Assembly: GCF_014843825.1 (NCBI RefSeq)
Contig: NZ_JHQR01000062.1
Coordinates: 1 to 61,416 of the forward strand
Reading direction: 5' to 3'
Length of the DNA: 61,416 bases
Origin: Mesorhizobium silamurunense
GTDB lineage: Bacteria; Pseudomonadota; Alphaproteobacteria; Rhizobiales; Rhizobiaceae
The notes below the pieces were generated by a model, which saw nothing but the letters and a program-made list of their open reading frames with translations, was not told the DNA's origin and searched no databases. Shown here in pieces: positions 49,253-56,999 of this stretch; position 1 is the first letter of the stretch; each line of letters begins with the position of its first letter. The position numbers were made by a program, and so were the translations under genes.

Positions 49253-50290
49253 CTACGGCTTGATGAACACCTTGCCATTCGGCTTGGCCAACTCGGCCGG
49301 CAGCCGCGCCATCGCCTCGTCCAGTGGCACCACCGCCGTCACATCGGTCGACCACCGCCCGTCGGAAAAGCGTTTTTGCGCTTCCAGCACCGCCGGGCCG
49401 AGCCGGTCGCGGAACCGCCGCATCCATTCGGCGAGCCAGAAGCCTTCGATGCGCTTGTGCTGGAAGATCAACTGGCCTGGCTCGCGTATCACCGTCGGCT
49501 CGGCATCGAGCCGGCCATAGACGATCCAGCGCGAACGCTTCGGCATGGCATTGAAGATAGCCGAGGCCAGCGGGCCGGTCACCGCGTCCAGGAAGATGCG
49601 CGGCTGCTCGGCTTTCATCACCTCGCGCAGCGCAGCCTCGAAATCCGCCGCCTTCTCGTTGAGCACATGAGCGGCGCCGATGCCTTTCAGCAACGGGATC
49701 TGCTCCTCGCGGCGCACGGTGACGATCGGCCGAAAACCTTCCTCCTTCGCGAGCCCGATGATCAGCTTGCAGAGCTGGCTGGCGCCGGCGGTCATGATGA
49801 ACGCCTTCTCCCCTTCTCGGCTGACGATGTCGAACATGGCTAAAGCGGTCAGCGGATTGACGATCATCGCGGCGCCGTCCTCGTCGCGCACCGTGTCGAG
49901 CAGTGGGATGCAGGACGCCGCCTCCGCCACCGCATAGTCGGCCCACGAGCCCCAGTTCGACACCCCGGTGGCGAAAGCGACGCGCTTTCCCTCCAGGCTC
50001 CTTGCATAGGGATCGTTGCCCGTCGCGACGACGATGCCGACGCCTTCGAAACCTGCCGGCTGCCCCTTTACCCGCGGCTGGCCGTATTGGCCCTTGATGA
50101 AGGCGATATCGGAGGGGTTTATCGAGGCAAGGCTGACCTTAATCAGCGCCTGCGTCGGGCCGGGCGCGGGCACGGCGATATTGCCGGGCCGCAGATAAGG
50201 CTCCGTCGCCTCCAGCGCGCCGGCCGAAGGTGTTCTGGTGTAGCCGTCGCCGACAAGCAGCAAGGCCTTCATTTCCGATGGAAGCGCCAT
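49253..50290 (-). CDS. MDR-family zinc-type alcohol dehydrogenase/quinone oxidoreductase
   Basis: This 345-residue medium-chain dehydrogenase has a GroES-like N-terminal domain (SLASINPSDIAFIKGQYGQ) and a Rossmann domain with the nucleotide stretch IMTAGASQLCKLIIGLAKEEGF. The structural-zinc cysteine cluster is absent, so it is closer to quinone oxidoreductases or enoyl reductases (NADPH-dependent). It starts five bases after the acyl-CoA dehydrogenase stop with AGGAAAAGG inside that gene, so both are cotranscribed. In this cluster it may reduce an enoyl or ketone intermediate. An alternative Met at 50272 is possible. Confidence 0.88.
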   Translation of the reverse strand: MALPSEMKALLLVGDGYTRTPSAGALEATEPYLRPGNIAVPAPGPTQALIKVSLASINPSDIAFIKGQYGQPRVKGQPAGFEGVGIVVATGNDPYARSLEGKRVAFATGVSNWGSWADYAVAEAASCIPLLDTVRDEDGAAMIVNPLTALAMFDIVSREGEKAFIMTAGASQLCKLIIGLAKEEGFRPIVTVRREEQIPLLKGIGAAHVLNEKAADFEAALREVMKAEQPRIFLDAVTGPLASAIFNAMPKRSRWIVYGRLDAEPTVIREPGQLIFQHKRIEGFWLAEWMRRFRDRLGPAVLEAQKRFSDGRWSTDVTAVVPLDEAMARLPAELAKPNGKVFIKP

Positions 50291-50295
50291 GGCGA

Positions 50296-51537
50296 TCAGA
50301 CCTTTTCCTGCGTGTATTTCCTGAGCTCGGTGCGGGCCACCTGCCGCCGATGCACGGCGTCCGGCCCGTCGGCCAGCCGCAGGGTTCTCAGATGCGTCCA
50401 AGAGCGGGCAAGCGGCGTGTCCTGGCTGATGCCCTGCGCGCCGAACATCTGCACCGCCTCATCGGTGACCTTGAGCGCGACGCGGGGTGCCACCACCTTG
50501 ATCTGGCTGATCCAGGGCGCGGCGGCGCGCGCATCGCCCTGGTCGATCATCCATGCCGCCTTGAGGCACAAGAGCCTCGCCATCTCGATCTCCATCCGGC
50601 ACTCGGCGATGATATCGAAATTGGCGCCGAGCTTGGCCAGCGACTGGCCGAAGGCCTCGCGCCGCACGGAACGCTGGCACAGCATCTCCAGCGCCATCTC
50701 GGCCTGGCCGATCGCGCGCATGCAGTGATGGATGCGACCCGGCCCCAGCCGCCCTTGCGCGATCTCGAACCCCCTGCCCTCGCCGAGGATCAGGTTCGCC
50801 GCCGGCACCCGCACATCCTCGAACCTCAGATGCATATGGCCGTGCGGCGCGTCGTCGTCGCCATAGACCTGCATTGGGCGCAACTTAGTGATGCCCTTGC
50901 TGTCGGAGGGCACCAGGATCATCGAATGCCGGCGATGCTGCGGCTCGTCGTCGGAGCCGGTCCTCACCATGACGATGTAGATCGCGCAGCGCGGATCGCC
51001 GGCGCCCGACGCCCACCATTTCTCGCCGTTGAGCACATAGTAGCCGCCGCGCCGCTCGCAGCGCATCGAAATATTGGTGGCGTCGGACGATGCGACGTCC
51101 GGCTCGGTCATCAGATAAGCCGAGCGAATCCTGCCGTCGAGCAACGGCTCCAGCCATTCTTGCTTATGGTCTTCCGAGCCGTAGCGCTCCAGCACTTCCA
51201 TGTTGCCGGTGTCGGGCGCCGAGCAGTTGAAGGTCTCGGCGCCGAGATGCGCCTTGCCCATCTCCTCCGCCAGATAGGCGTATTCGACGGTCGACAAGCC
51301 ATAGCCGCGCTTGGAATCGGTGAGCCAGAAATTCCACAACCCGCGTGCCCGCGCCGTCTTCTTCAACCCTTCGAGGATCTCGGTCTGCCTGGCCGTATAG
51401 GCCCAGCGGTCACCGTTCCGGCCAACCTCGGCCAGAAACTCCTCGCCGAGCGGCGCGATCTCGTCGCGCACCATCGCGGCCACGCGCTGATGGATCGGCT
51501 TCAGCCGCTCGGTCATGCCGAGATTCATGTCCGCCAT
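50296..51537 (-). CDS. Acyl-CoA dehydrogenase family protein (ACAD10/11- or LvaC-like)
   Basis: This 413-residue flavoprotein has the ACAD architecture: alpha-helical N-domain (1-125), beta-domain with YLMTEPDVASSDATNI and GEKWWASGAGDPRC (about 145-190), and C-terminal helices with GPGRIHHCMRAIGQAE, RREAFGQSL and VQMFGAQGISQDTPLAR. The GPGRIHHCMR phrase is typical of the ACAD10/ACAD11 branch, whose members act on 4-phosphoacyl-CoA produced by a kinase domain. A matching kinase gene lies nearby on the other strand (52990-54027). The start at 51537 (MADMNLGMTERLKP) has AAAGGG about 12 bases upstream. It is divergent from the SDR gene. Confidence 0.9.
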   Translation of the reverse strand: MADMNLGMTERLKPIHQRVAAMVRDEIAPLGEEFLAEVGRNGDRWAYTARQTEILEGLKKTARARGLWNFWLTDSKRGYGLSTVEYAYLAEEMGKAHLGAETFNCSAPDTGNMEVLERYGSEDHKQEWLEPLLDGRIRSAYLMTEPDVASSDATNISMRCERRGGYYVLNGEKWWASGAGDPRCAIYIVMVRTGSDDEPQHRRHSMILVPSDSKGITKLRPMQVYGDDDAPHGHMHLRFEDVRVPAANLILGEGRGFEIAQGRLGPGRIHHCMRAIGQAEMALEMLCQRSVRREAFGQSLAKLGANFDIIAECRMEIEMARLLCLKAAWMIDQGDARAAAPWISQIKVVAPRVALKVTDEAVQMFGAQGISQDTPLARSWTHLRTLRLADGPDAVHRRQVARTELRKYTQEKV

Positions 51538-51657
51538 CGGTTCTGGCCCTTTCACAGATGCATCTTTACCCGTGGCAAGGATGACCGTACTTCGGCTAGC
51601 CTTGTCAACGCGAGTCCTTCGGTTCCGGCCGGGACGAGGCACGTGGGAGGAATTGGG

Positions 51658-52473
51658 ATGAGCTATTTGGACAGGCTGTTCTCGGTCGCCGGCAAGACCG
51701 CACTGGTGACCGGTGCCGCGACCGGCATCGGCCGCATGGTCGCGACCGGGCTGGTACGGGCCGGTGCCACCGTGATGATCGCCTCGCGCAAGGGCGAGGA
51801 CTGCGTGCGCGTCGCCAGCGAGCTCAACGCGCTTGGCGGCTCAGGCCGCGCCGAGGGTTTTGACGGCGACGTGTCCAGCGAAGCGGGCATCGCTGGTTTG
51901 GTCGCCGAGGTGAAGGTGCGCACGGATCGGCTGCACATCCTGGTCAACAATGCCGGCATTTCCTGGGGCGCGCCGCTGGAGGAGTTTCCCTATCACGCCT
52001 GGGGCAAGGTGTTCGGCGTCAACGTCACCGCCGTCTTCCACCTGACGCGCGAGTTGCTGCCGCTGCTCGACGCCGCCGCAAGCGACGAGGACCCGGCCCG
52101 CGTGATCAATCTGGGCTCCGTGATGGGCACCCAGCCGCTGGCCGACGATGCCTATTCCTACACCGCCTCCAAAGCCGCGGTGCATCACCTGACGCGCACA
52201 CTGGCGATCGAGTTCGCCGCCCGCCGCATTACCGTCAATGCCTTTGCCCCCGGCCCCTTCCAGAGCCGGATGACGGCCTTTGCCACCGCCACGGAGGAGC
52301 AGGCGAAACATGTCGGTAACCATGTTCCGCTCGGCCGCATCGGTGTGGCGGATGACATTGCCGGCGCAACGCTCTATTTGTGCAGCCGTGCCGGAAGCTA
52401 TGTCACCGGCGCCATCCTGCCGATCGACGGCGGCCAGTCGGTGCAGCACGGGATGACATTGTTCAAGGAATAA
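51658..52473 (+). CDS. Short-chain dehydrogenase/reductase
   Basis: This 271-residue classical SDR has TGAATGIG at the cofactor site, NNAG near residue 99, a Ser in NLGSVMG and the pair YTASK, ending with the usual DGGQS. Arg-Lys after the second strand (IASRKGED) favours NADP(H). ATG 51658 has GGGAGGAA seven bases upstream. It opens the plus-strand operon of the acyl-CoA cluster, divergent from the ACAD gene across 120 bp, so both sides are probably controlled together. Confidence 0.9.
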   Translation: MSYLDRLFSVAGKTALVTGAATGIGRMVATGLVRAGATVMIASRKGEDCVRVASELNALGGSGRAEGFDGDVSSEAGIAGLVAEVKVRTDRLHILVNNAGISWGAPLEEFPYHAWGKVFGVNVTAVFHLTRELLPLLDAAASDEDPARVINLGSVMGTQPLADDAYSYTASKAAVHHLTRTLAIEFAARRITVNAFAPGPFQSRMTAFATATEEQAKHVGNHVPLGRIGVADDIAGATLYLCSRAGSYVTGAILPIDGGQSVQHGMTLFKE

Positions 52474-52513
52474 AAGCGCTCGTTATCCGGGCGGGGGTGC
52501 GGAGGACATCAGC

Positions 52514-52993
52514 GTGGAACCGATCAGACTCGATACGCTTCTGGCCAGCGTCGGCAAGGAAGTCGGCGTGTCGCCCTGGCGCACGGTGACGCAGCGCATG
52601 ATCGACCAGTTCGCCGACGCCACCGACGATCATCAGTTCATCCATTGCGATCCGGAGCGCGCCGCGCGTGAGACGCCGTTTGGCGGCACCATCGCGCATG
52701 GCTTCCTGTCGCTGTCGCTGCTGTCGGCCATGACCTTCGAGACCATGCCGCCGATCGAGAACACCAAGATGGGCGTCAACCATGGCTTCGACACGCTGCG
52801 CTTCCTGGCGCCGGTGAAGACGGGCTCGCGCATCCGCACGCACTTCGTGCTGGCCGACGTCAAGGTGCGGCCCTCAGGATGGGTGCAGACGGCGCATGAC
52901 GTCACCATCGAGATCGAAGGATCGAAGAAGCCCGCGCTCACCGCGCGCTGGCTGACGCTGACGCTGATCGAGCGCCAGCCAGAGACCGCATGA
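52514..52993 (+). CDS. MaoC-family (R)-specific enoyl-CoA hydratase, NodN-like
   Basis: This 159-residue hot-dog-fold hydratase carries the hydratase-2 motif with catalytic Asp39 and His44 (DDHQFIH) followed by PFGGTIAHGFLSLSLL. The single-domain length matches MaoC/NodN proteins. The start is GTG 52514 with GGAGGAC upstream. It overlaps the kinase gene by four bases (ATGA). It would add water to an enoyl-CoA produced by the ACAD enzyme of the cluster. Confidence 0.92.
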   Translation: MEPIRLDTLLASVGKEVGVSPWRTVTQRMIDQFADATDDHQFIHCDPERAARETPFGGTIAHGFLSLSLLSAMTFETMPPIENTKMGVNHGFDTLRFLAPVKTGSRIRTHFVLADVKVRPSGWVQTAHDVTIEIEGSKKPALTARWLTLTLIERQPETA

Positions 52994-54027
52994 GCGGCGA
53001 CGCCAACGCTCTCAATCAAGCGGCGCTTGCGCCGTACCTCGAAGCGCATATCCCGGGCTTTGCCGGGCTTTCCGCGATCGAAAAATTCAAATCCGGACAG
53101 TCGAATCCGACCTATCTGCTCACCGCCGCCAGCGGCCGCTACGTGCTGCGCGCCAAGCCGCCTGGACAGCTGCTGAAATCGGCGCACCAGGTCGACCGTG
53201 AATTCCGGGTCATGCAGGCGCTTGCCGGCACCGCCGTGCCGGTGCCGCGCATGCTGCATCTCTCGGGCGAAGTAACGCCGATCGGCCGCATGTTCTATGT
53301 CATGGAGTTCCTCGACGGCCGCATCTTTTGGGACCCCTCATTGCCGGATGCATCCGGCAATGACGAGCGGGCCGCGATCTACGACGCCATGAACGCGACG
53401 CTCGCCGCCCTGCACGACGTCGATATCGAGGCCGTGGGCTTAAGCGATTTCGGCAAGCCGGGCAGCTATTTCGAGCGCCAGTTCGCCCGCTGGACCAGCC
53501 AGTATCGCGCCTCCGAAACCGAAAACATCGCCGACATGGACCGGCTGATTGCCTGGCTCGAGACCCATATGCCGGCCGCTGACGGCCGCGTCTCGCTGGT
53601 GCATGGCGATTACCGGCTGGACAACATGATCTTCGCCAAGGACGAGCCGAAGGTCATCGCCGTGCTCGACTGGGAGCTGTCGACGCTCGGCCATCCCTTT
53701 GCGGACCTCGCCTATCAATGCATGCAGTGGCGGCTGCCGCATGCTTCCGGCTTTCGCGGCCTCGGCGGCGTCGACCGCGCCACGCTCGGCCTGCCTTCCG
53801 AGGAGGCCTATGTCGCCGCCTATTGCCGCCGGCGCGGCATCGACGGCATCGGCGACTGGACCTTCTTCCTCGCCTTCTCCTTCTTCCGGCTGGCGGCGAT
53901 CTGCCAGGGTGTCTACCGCCGCGCGCTGGACGGCAACGCCTCCAATCCGGAAAAGGCCAAGACCTATGGCGAGGCGGTGAAGCTGCTTGCCGCGCTGGCG
54001 GTCGACCTGATCGACAAGAAGATTTGA
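52990..54027 (+). CDS. APH-family phosphotransferase (ACAD10/11 kinase-domain- or LvaA-like)
   Basis: This 345-residue aminoglycoside-phosphotransferase/choline-kinase-fold protein has the nucleotide loop region KSGQSNPTYLL, catalytic His205-Gly-Asp207 (VHGDYRLDNMIF) and metal Asp227 (VLDWELSTLGHPFADLAY). In human ACAD10/11 a domain of this type phosphorylates the 4-hydroxyl of 4-hydroxyacyl-CoA, and in Pseudomonas LvaA does the same for 4-hydroxyvaleryl-CoA. Its presence with an ACAD and a MaoC hydratase supports that role rather than antibiotic resistance. It is translationally coupled to maoC. Confidence 0.9.
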   Translation: MSGDANALNQAALAPYLEAHIPGFAGLSAIEKFKSGQSNPTYLLTAASGRYVLRAKPPGQLLKSAHQVDREFRVMQALAGTAVPVPRMLHLSGEVTPIGRMFYVMEFLDGRIFWDPSLPDASGNDERAAIYDAMNATLAALHDVDIEAVGLSDFGKPGSYFERQFARWTSQYRASETENIADMDRLIAWLETHMPAADGRVSLVHGDYRLDNMIFAKDEPKVIAVLDWELSTLGHPFADLAYQCMQWRLPHASGFRGLGGVDRATLGLPSEEAYVAAYCRRRGIDGIGDWTFFLAFSFFRLAAICQGVYRRALDGNASNPEKAKTYGEAVKLLAALAVDLIDKKI

Positions 54028-54044
54028 CAACGGAGCGTTGAGCG

Positions 54045-54821
54045 ATGGGCCGTTTCGATGGAGCGGCGGTGCTGATCACGGGGGCGACCGGCGGCCTCGG
54101 CAGCGGCACGGCCAAAGCCTTCGCCGCCGAGGGGGCGCGGCTGGTTCTTTCCGATCTCGACGAAGCAGCGCTCGGCGACTTCGCGGCGACACTCGACGCC
54201 GAGACCGGGCTCCTTGCCGGCAACATTGCCGACGAGAAGCTATCCGAGGATCTGGTGAAGCTTGCCGTCGAGAAGTTCGGACGGCTGGACATCGCCATCA
54301 ACAATGCCGGGATCGTGCACGCCTTCGTGCGCCTGCCGCAAGTGACGTCGGAGGAAGCGCGCCGGGTGCTTGAGGTCGACCTGCTCGGCGTCTTCTACGC
54401 CATGAAGCACCAGATCCCGCAGATGGAGCGCCAGTTCAGGGAAACGGGCAGGGGCGGCGCCATCGTCAACATCGCCTCGGTCGCGGGTCTCTCCGGCGCG
54501 CCCAAGCTGTCGGTCTACGCCGCCGCCAAGCATGGCGTCGTCGGGCTGACGCGCTCGGCGGCGGTCGAATATGCAAGCAAGGGGATACGCATCAACGCGG
54601 TCTGCCCGGCTCATACGAGGACGGCGATGGTCGACGGCTTCGTGCGTTCCACCGGCGCGCCGGAAGCCGAAGCGCTTGCCGAGCTCACCCGCGGCGTGCC
54701 GATGAAACGGGTCGGAGAGGTCGACGAGATCGTGACCGGCGTCCTTTATCTCGCCGATCCCGCCAACTCCTTCATGACCGGCCATGCGCTCGCGCTCGAT
54801 GGCGGCATCGGCGCCACCTGA
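54045..54821 (+). CDS. Short-chain dehydrogenase/reductase
   Basis: This 258-residue classical SDR has the cofactor loop TGATGGLG, Asp in LSDLDEAAL (NAD preference), NNAG, NIASVAG and YAAAK as the Tyr-Lys pair, ending in DGGIGAT. It starts 17 bases after the kinase gene. Such enzymes act as 3-hydroxyacyl-CoA dehydrogenases in similar clusters, so it could oxidise the hydroxyacyl-CoA after the hydratase step. It differs from the SDR at 51658-52473, which favours NADP. Confidence 0.9.
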   Translation: MGRFDGAAVLITGATGGLGSGTAKAFAAEGARLVLSDLDEAALGDFAATLDAETGLLAGNIADEKLSEDLVKLAVEKFGRLDIAINNAGIVHAFVRLPQVTSEEARRVLEVDLLGVFYAMKHQIPQMERQFRETGRGGAIVNIASVAGLSGAPKLSVYAAAKHGVVGLTRSAAVEYASKGIRINAVCPAHTRTAMVDGFVRSTGAPEAEALAELTRGVPMKRVGEVDEIVTGVLYLADPANSFMTGHALALDGGIGAT

Positions 54822-54894
54822 TTTCGGGAAAGGCGGTCTGGAATTGCGTTGGAACAAAGCGCTAGAGCGTACCTTGCCGAACCAGGCCGCTCCC

Positions 54895-54922
54895 TTGCCC
54901 GTTGCCGTACACTGTATATAAT
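54895..54922 (+). promoter_or_regulatory. Promoter of the TetR gene
   Basis: TTGCCC (54895-54900) and a perfect TATAAT (54917-54922) are separated by 16 bases. GTACACTGTATATA overlaps the -10 box and shares GTAC with the palindromes at 55679-55688 and 55737-55750, so autoregulation is possible. Confidence 0.65.
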
Positions 54923-54956
54923 TTCGTCAGGCAACCAATCAAAAGGCAGGCGGACA

Positions 54957-55601
54957 TTGGCGCTGAGCGTTCAGAAACGCCGCGAGAAACAGAAAGCCGA
55001 GCTTCGTTCCGAACTGGTCGATGCGGCCCACAAGCTCGTCCAAGAAGAGGGCTACGAAGGGCTTACCATCCGCAAGCTGGCCAAGCGGGTCGGCTACGCG
55101 CCGATGTCGGTCTATTCCTATTTCGCCGACAAGCAGGACATCCTGTTCGCGCTGGCTGAAGACGCCTTCGAGACGCTTGCCCGGCGCATCGAGGAGCATC
55201 CCGCCGATGACCCGATCGAAGCGCTGCGGGCGGTGATGACCGAATATGCCGCCTTCGGGCTCGGCAACCCCAATGAATATCGCACCGTGTTTATGACCGA
55301 GAAGACGCGGCTGCCGGAGGGCCGCAGCTACGAGGACATGGAAGAGGGCAACCCGGCGATGAAGGTGCTGATCAAAAGGGTCGAGGCCTGCGTGGCCGCC
55401 GGCAAGCTCAAGGGCGACCCGCGCGCCATCGCCACCATGCTGTGGACCGTCGGCCATGGCACGATCTCGTTGCTGATCACCTTCCCCTTCTATCCCTTCG
55501 GCGATCCCCAGGCTTATGTGAAGCGGATGTGCGACTTCATGCTGGTCTCCTTGTCGGCACAGGACATACCCCCTCTCACCGAAACACCCGTCAACTGCTG
55601 A
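54957..55601 (+). CDS. TetR/AcrR-family transcriptional regulator
   Basis: This 214-residue repressor has an N-terminal helix-turn-helix (residues 13-60, LTIRKLAKRVGYAPMSVYSYFADKQDIL) and a helical ligand domain of the WHG type (LWTVGHGTISLLITFPFYPF). The start is TTG 54957 with GGCAGGCGGA upstream. An ATG-initiated longer frame would run through the promoter. Located after the acyl-CoA genes, it probably responds to an acyl-CoA or acid. GTAC-centred palindromes on both sides (near 54910, 55679-55688 and 55737-55750) are candidate operators, the last in front of a small exported-protein gene. Confidence 0.88.
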   Translation: MALSVQKRREKQKAELRSELVDAAHKLVQEEGYEGLTIRKLAKRVGYAPMSVYSYFADKQDILFALAEDAFETLARRIEEHPADDPIEALRAVMTEYAAFGLGNPNEYRTVFMTEKTRLPEGRSYEDMEEGNPAMKVLIKRVEACVAAGKLKGDPRAIATMLWTVGHGTISLLITFPFYPFGDPQAYVKRMCDFMLVSLSAQDIPPLTETPVNC

Positions 55602-55678
55602 TCGGCCATCTTTGACCGTTTTGCCCATCCGATCGCTTGATCCGCGGCGGTGAATTCCTACGTTCAAGAAAATTTGTC

Positions 55679-55750
55679 GTACGCGTACAAATTCGCCCTT
55701 GCATTCACCTTCCGTTAACCGTATATGTACAGCATATCGTACATGTACGA
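55679..55750 (+). promoter_or_regulatory. Promoter with two GTAC palindromes
   Basis: GTACGCGTAC (55679-55688) and the perfect 14-bp TCGTACATGTACGA (55737-55750) flank a promoter TTGCAT (55699-55704), 17 bases, TATATG (55722-55727). The second palindrome covers the expected transcription start. A third GTAC lies at 55727-55730. The arrangement looks like repression of the small exported protein by the adjacent TetR product or by an unlinked regulator. Confidence 0.65.
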
Positions 55751-55770
55751 AAATCGACTGGAGACGGAAG

Positions 55771-56007
55771 ATGAAAAAGACAATCCTCGCACTCGCTGCC
55801 GTGCTGGCTTTCTCGGGCGCCGCTTTCGCTGGCGCGAGCCAGCCGGCCAAGCACGCCCCCGCGGCCTGCGCTCAGACCAACACCAATATGACGCTTGACT
55901 GCACTGCGACCGGTTCGGTCGAAAAGGCCGACGCCGTCAAGACCCAGACCACCAAGGGCCCGCGCCTCGGCATGGACGTCAACCCGTGGTTCGTGCCCGG
56001 TCTTTAA
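55771..56007 (+). CDS. Small exported protein of unknown function
   Basis: This 78-residue protein has a clear signal peptide (MKKTILALAAVLAFSGAAFA, cleavage before GASQ). The mature chain is about 58 residues with two Cys (in AACAQ and LDCTA) that could form one disulfide, Thr/Lys-rich repeats and a hydrophobic end NPWFVPGL. It resembles the short secreted proteins common in Mesorhizobium (DUF680-like) in size and signal peptide, but identity is not certain. GGAGACGGAAG precedes ATG 55771. It is tightly bracketed by palindromic operators upstream and a strong terminator downstream, so it is independently regulated. Confidence 0.8.
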   Translation: MKKTILALAAVLAFSGAAFAGASQPAKHAPAACAQTNTNMTLDCTATGSVEKADAVKTQTTKGPRLGMDVNPWFVPGL

Positions 56008-56036
56008 GCGCAGGCAGCTTCGCACAAAAACTAAAC

Positions 56037-56066
56037 GAAAACGGGCGGCACTTGGCCGCCCTTTTT
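56037..56066 (+). terminator. Intrinsic terminator of the small exported-protein gene
   Basis: GGGCGGC/GCCGCCC with a 5-base loop is preceded by AAAAC and followed by TTTTT, 35 bases after the stop. The A and T flanks extend the stem and allow action in both directions, so it may also serve the convergent small gene at 56112-56336. Confidence 0.9.
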
Positions 56067-56111
56067 CGTTTCAGCTGTATTCGAAACGTCTGAAGCAATG
56101 TCGCAAGCCGC

Positions 56112-56420
<309 letters not shown>

Positions 56421-56999
56421 TCAGTTCGCCGCGTCGCTCGCTGCTTCCGACAGCAAAGTAAAGACATAGTCCGAGAAGGAACGCCAGCACTCCACCCGGA
56501 ACGTGTCTTTCGCGGTACGCAGCAGCACGATCTCGGCCTTGCCCAGGATGGTGCGCGACGCCGCCCCGACCGGGAATGCTTCGAGCGACAGGTCCTGCGG
56601 GCAACCGGAATTGACCGTCACCTCAGCCGCAAGGCCGGCGACCGAGATCGCGACGTTGCGATGCGAGATGCCAACCGCCGAATGCAGCGCCGAGACCTTG
56701 GCGCAATCGGCCAGCGGATCGTTGCTGGCCTCGTCGATGACCAGCCACTCGTCCGGCCCGAGCCACAGCGCCGTGCGCCCGCCCTTCGCCTCCGAGGTCT
56801 TCGGCTTTGCCGGCAGCGTCACGCCGAGCGCCTTCGACAACGCGGCGACCGAAGCCTCCGGCGCGCGCAGCGAAATGCGCTCGGCCGGCGGCAGGATCTC
56901 GACCTTGACGCCCGGCGCCGATACCGCGCGGCCGCCAAGCGCGGGACGCCGCTCGACCGAGGCTTCAGCGGCTTTTGTCTTGACGGCAGCCTTAGCCAT
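56421..56999 (-). CDS. soxG: Sarcosine oxidase gamma subunit
   Basis: This 192-residue subunit of heterotetrameric sarcosine oxidase oxidises sarcosine to glycine and passes the one-carbon unit to tetrahydrofolate. The conserved family stretches are LWLGPDEWLVI, AVGISHRNVAISVAG and CPQDLSLEAFPVG. The N-terminal 20 residues are lysine/alanine rich and not conserved. The start overlaps the end of soxA by eight bases, so translation is coupled. The gene is the last of the sox series. Cytoplasmic. Confidence 0.94.
   Translation of the reverse strand: MAKAAVKTKAAEASVERRPALGGRAVSAPGVKVEILPPAERISLRAPEASVAALSKALGVTLPAKPKTSEAKGGRTALWLGPDEWLVIDEASNDPLADCAKVSALHSAVGISHRNVAISVAGLAAEVTVNSGCPQDLSLEAFPVGAASRTILGKAEIVLLRTAKDTFRVECWRSFSDYVFTLLSEAASDAAN

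Noticed and set aside
50230..51657. Long upstream extension of the SDR frame at 51658
   Set aside because: The extension is antisense to the ACAD and MDR genes. GGGAGGAA just before ATG 51658 and the start of SDR conservation fix the true start.
52990..54027. Reading the APH-family gene as an aminoglycoside resistance gene
   Set aside because: HGDYRLDNMIF and DWE are shared by the whole kinase fold. Coupling to MaoC and proximity to an ACAD point to acyl-CoA metabolism.
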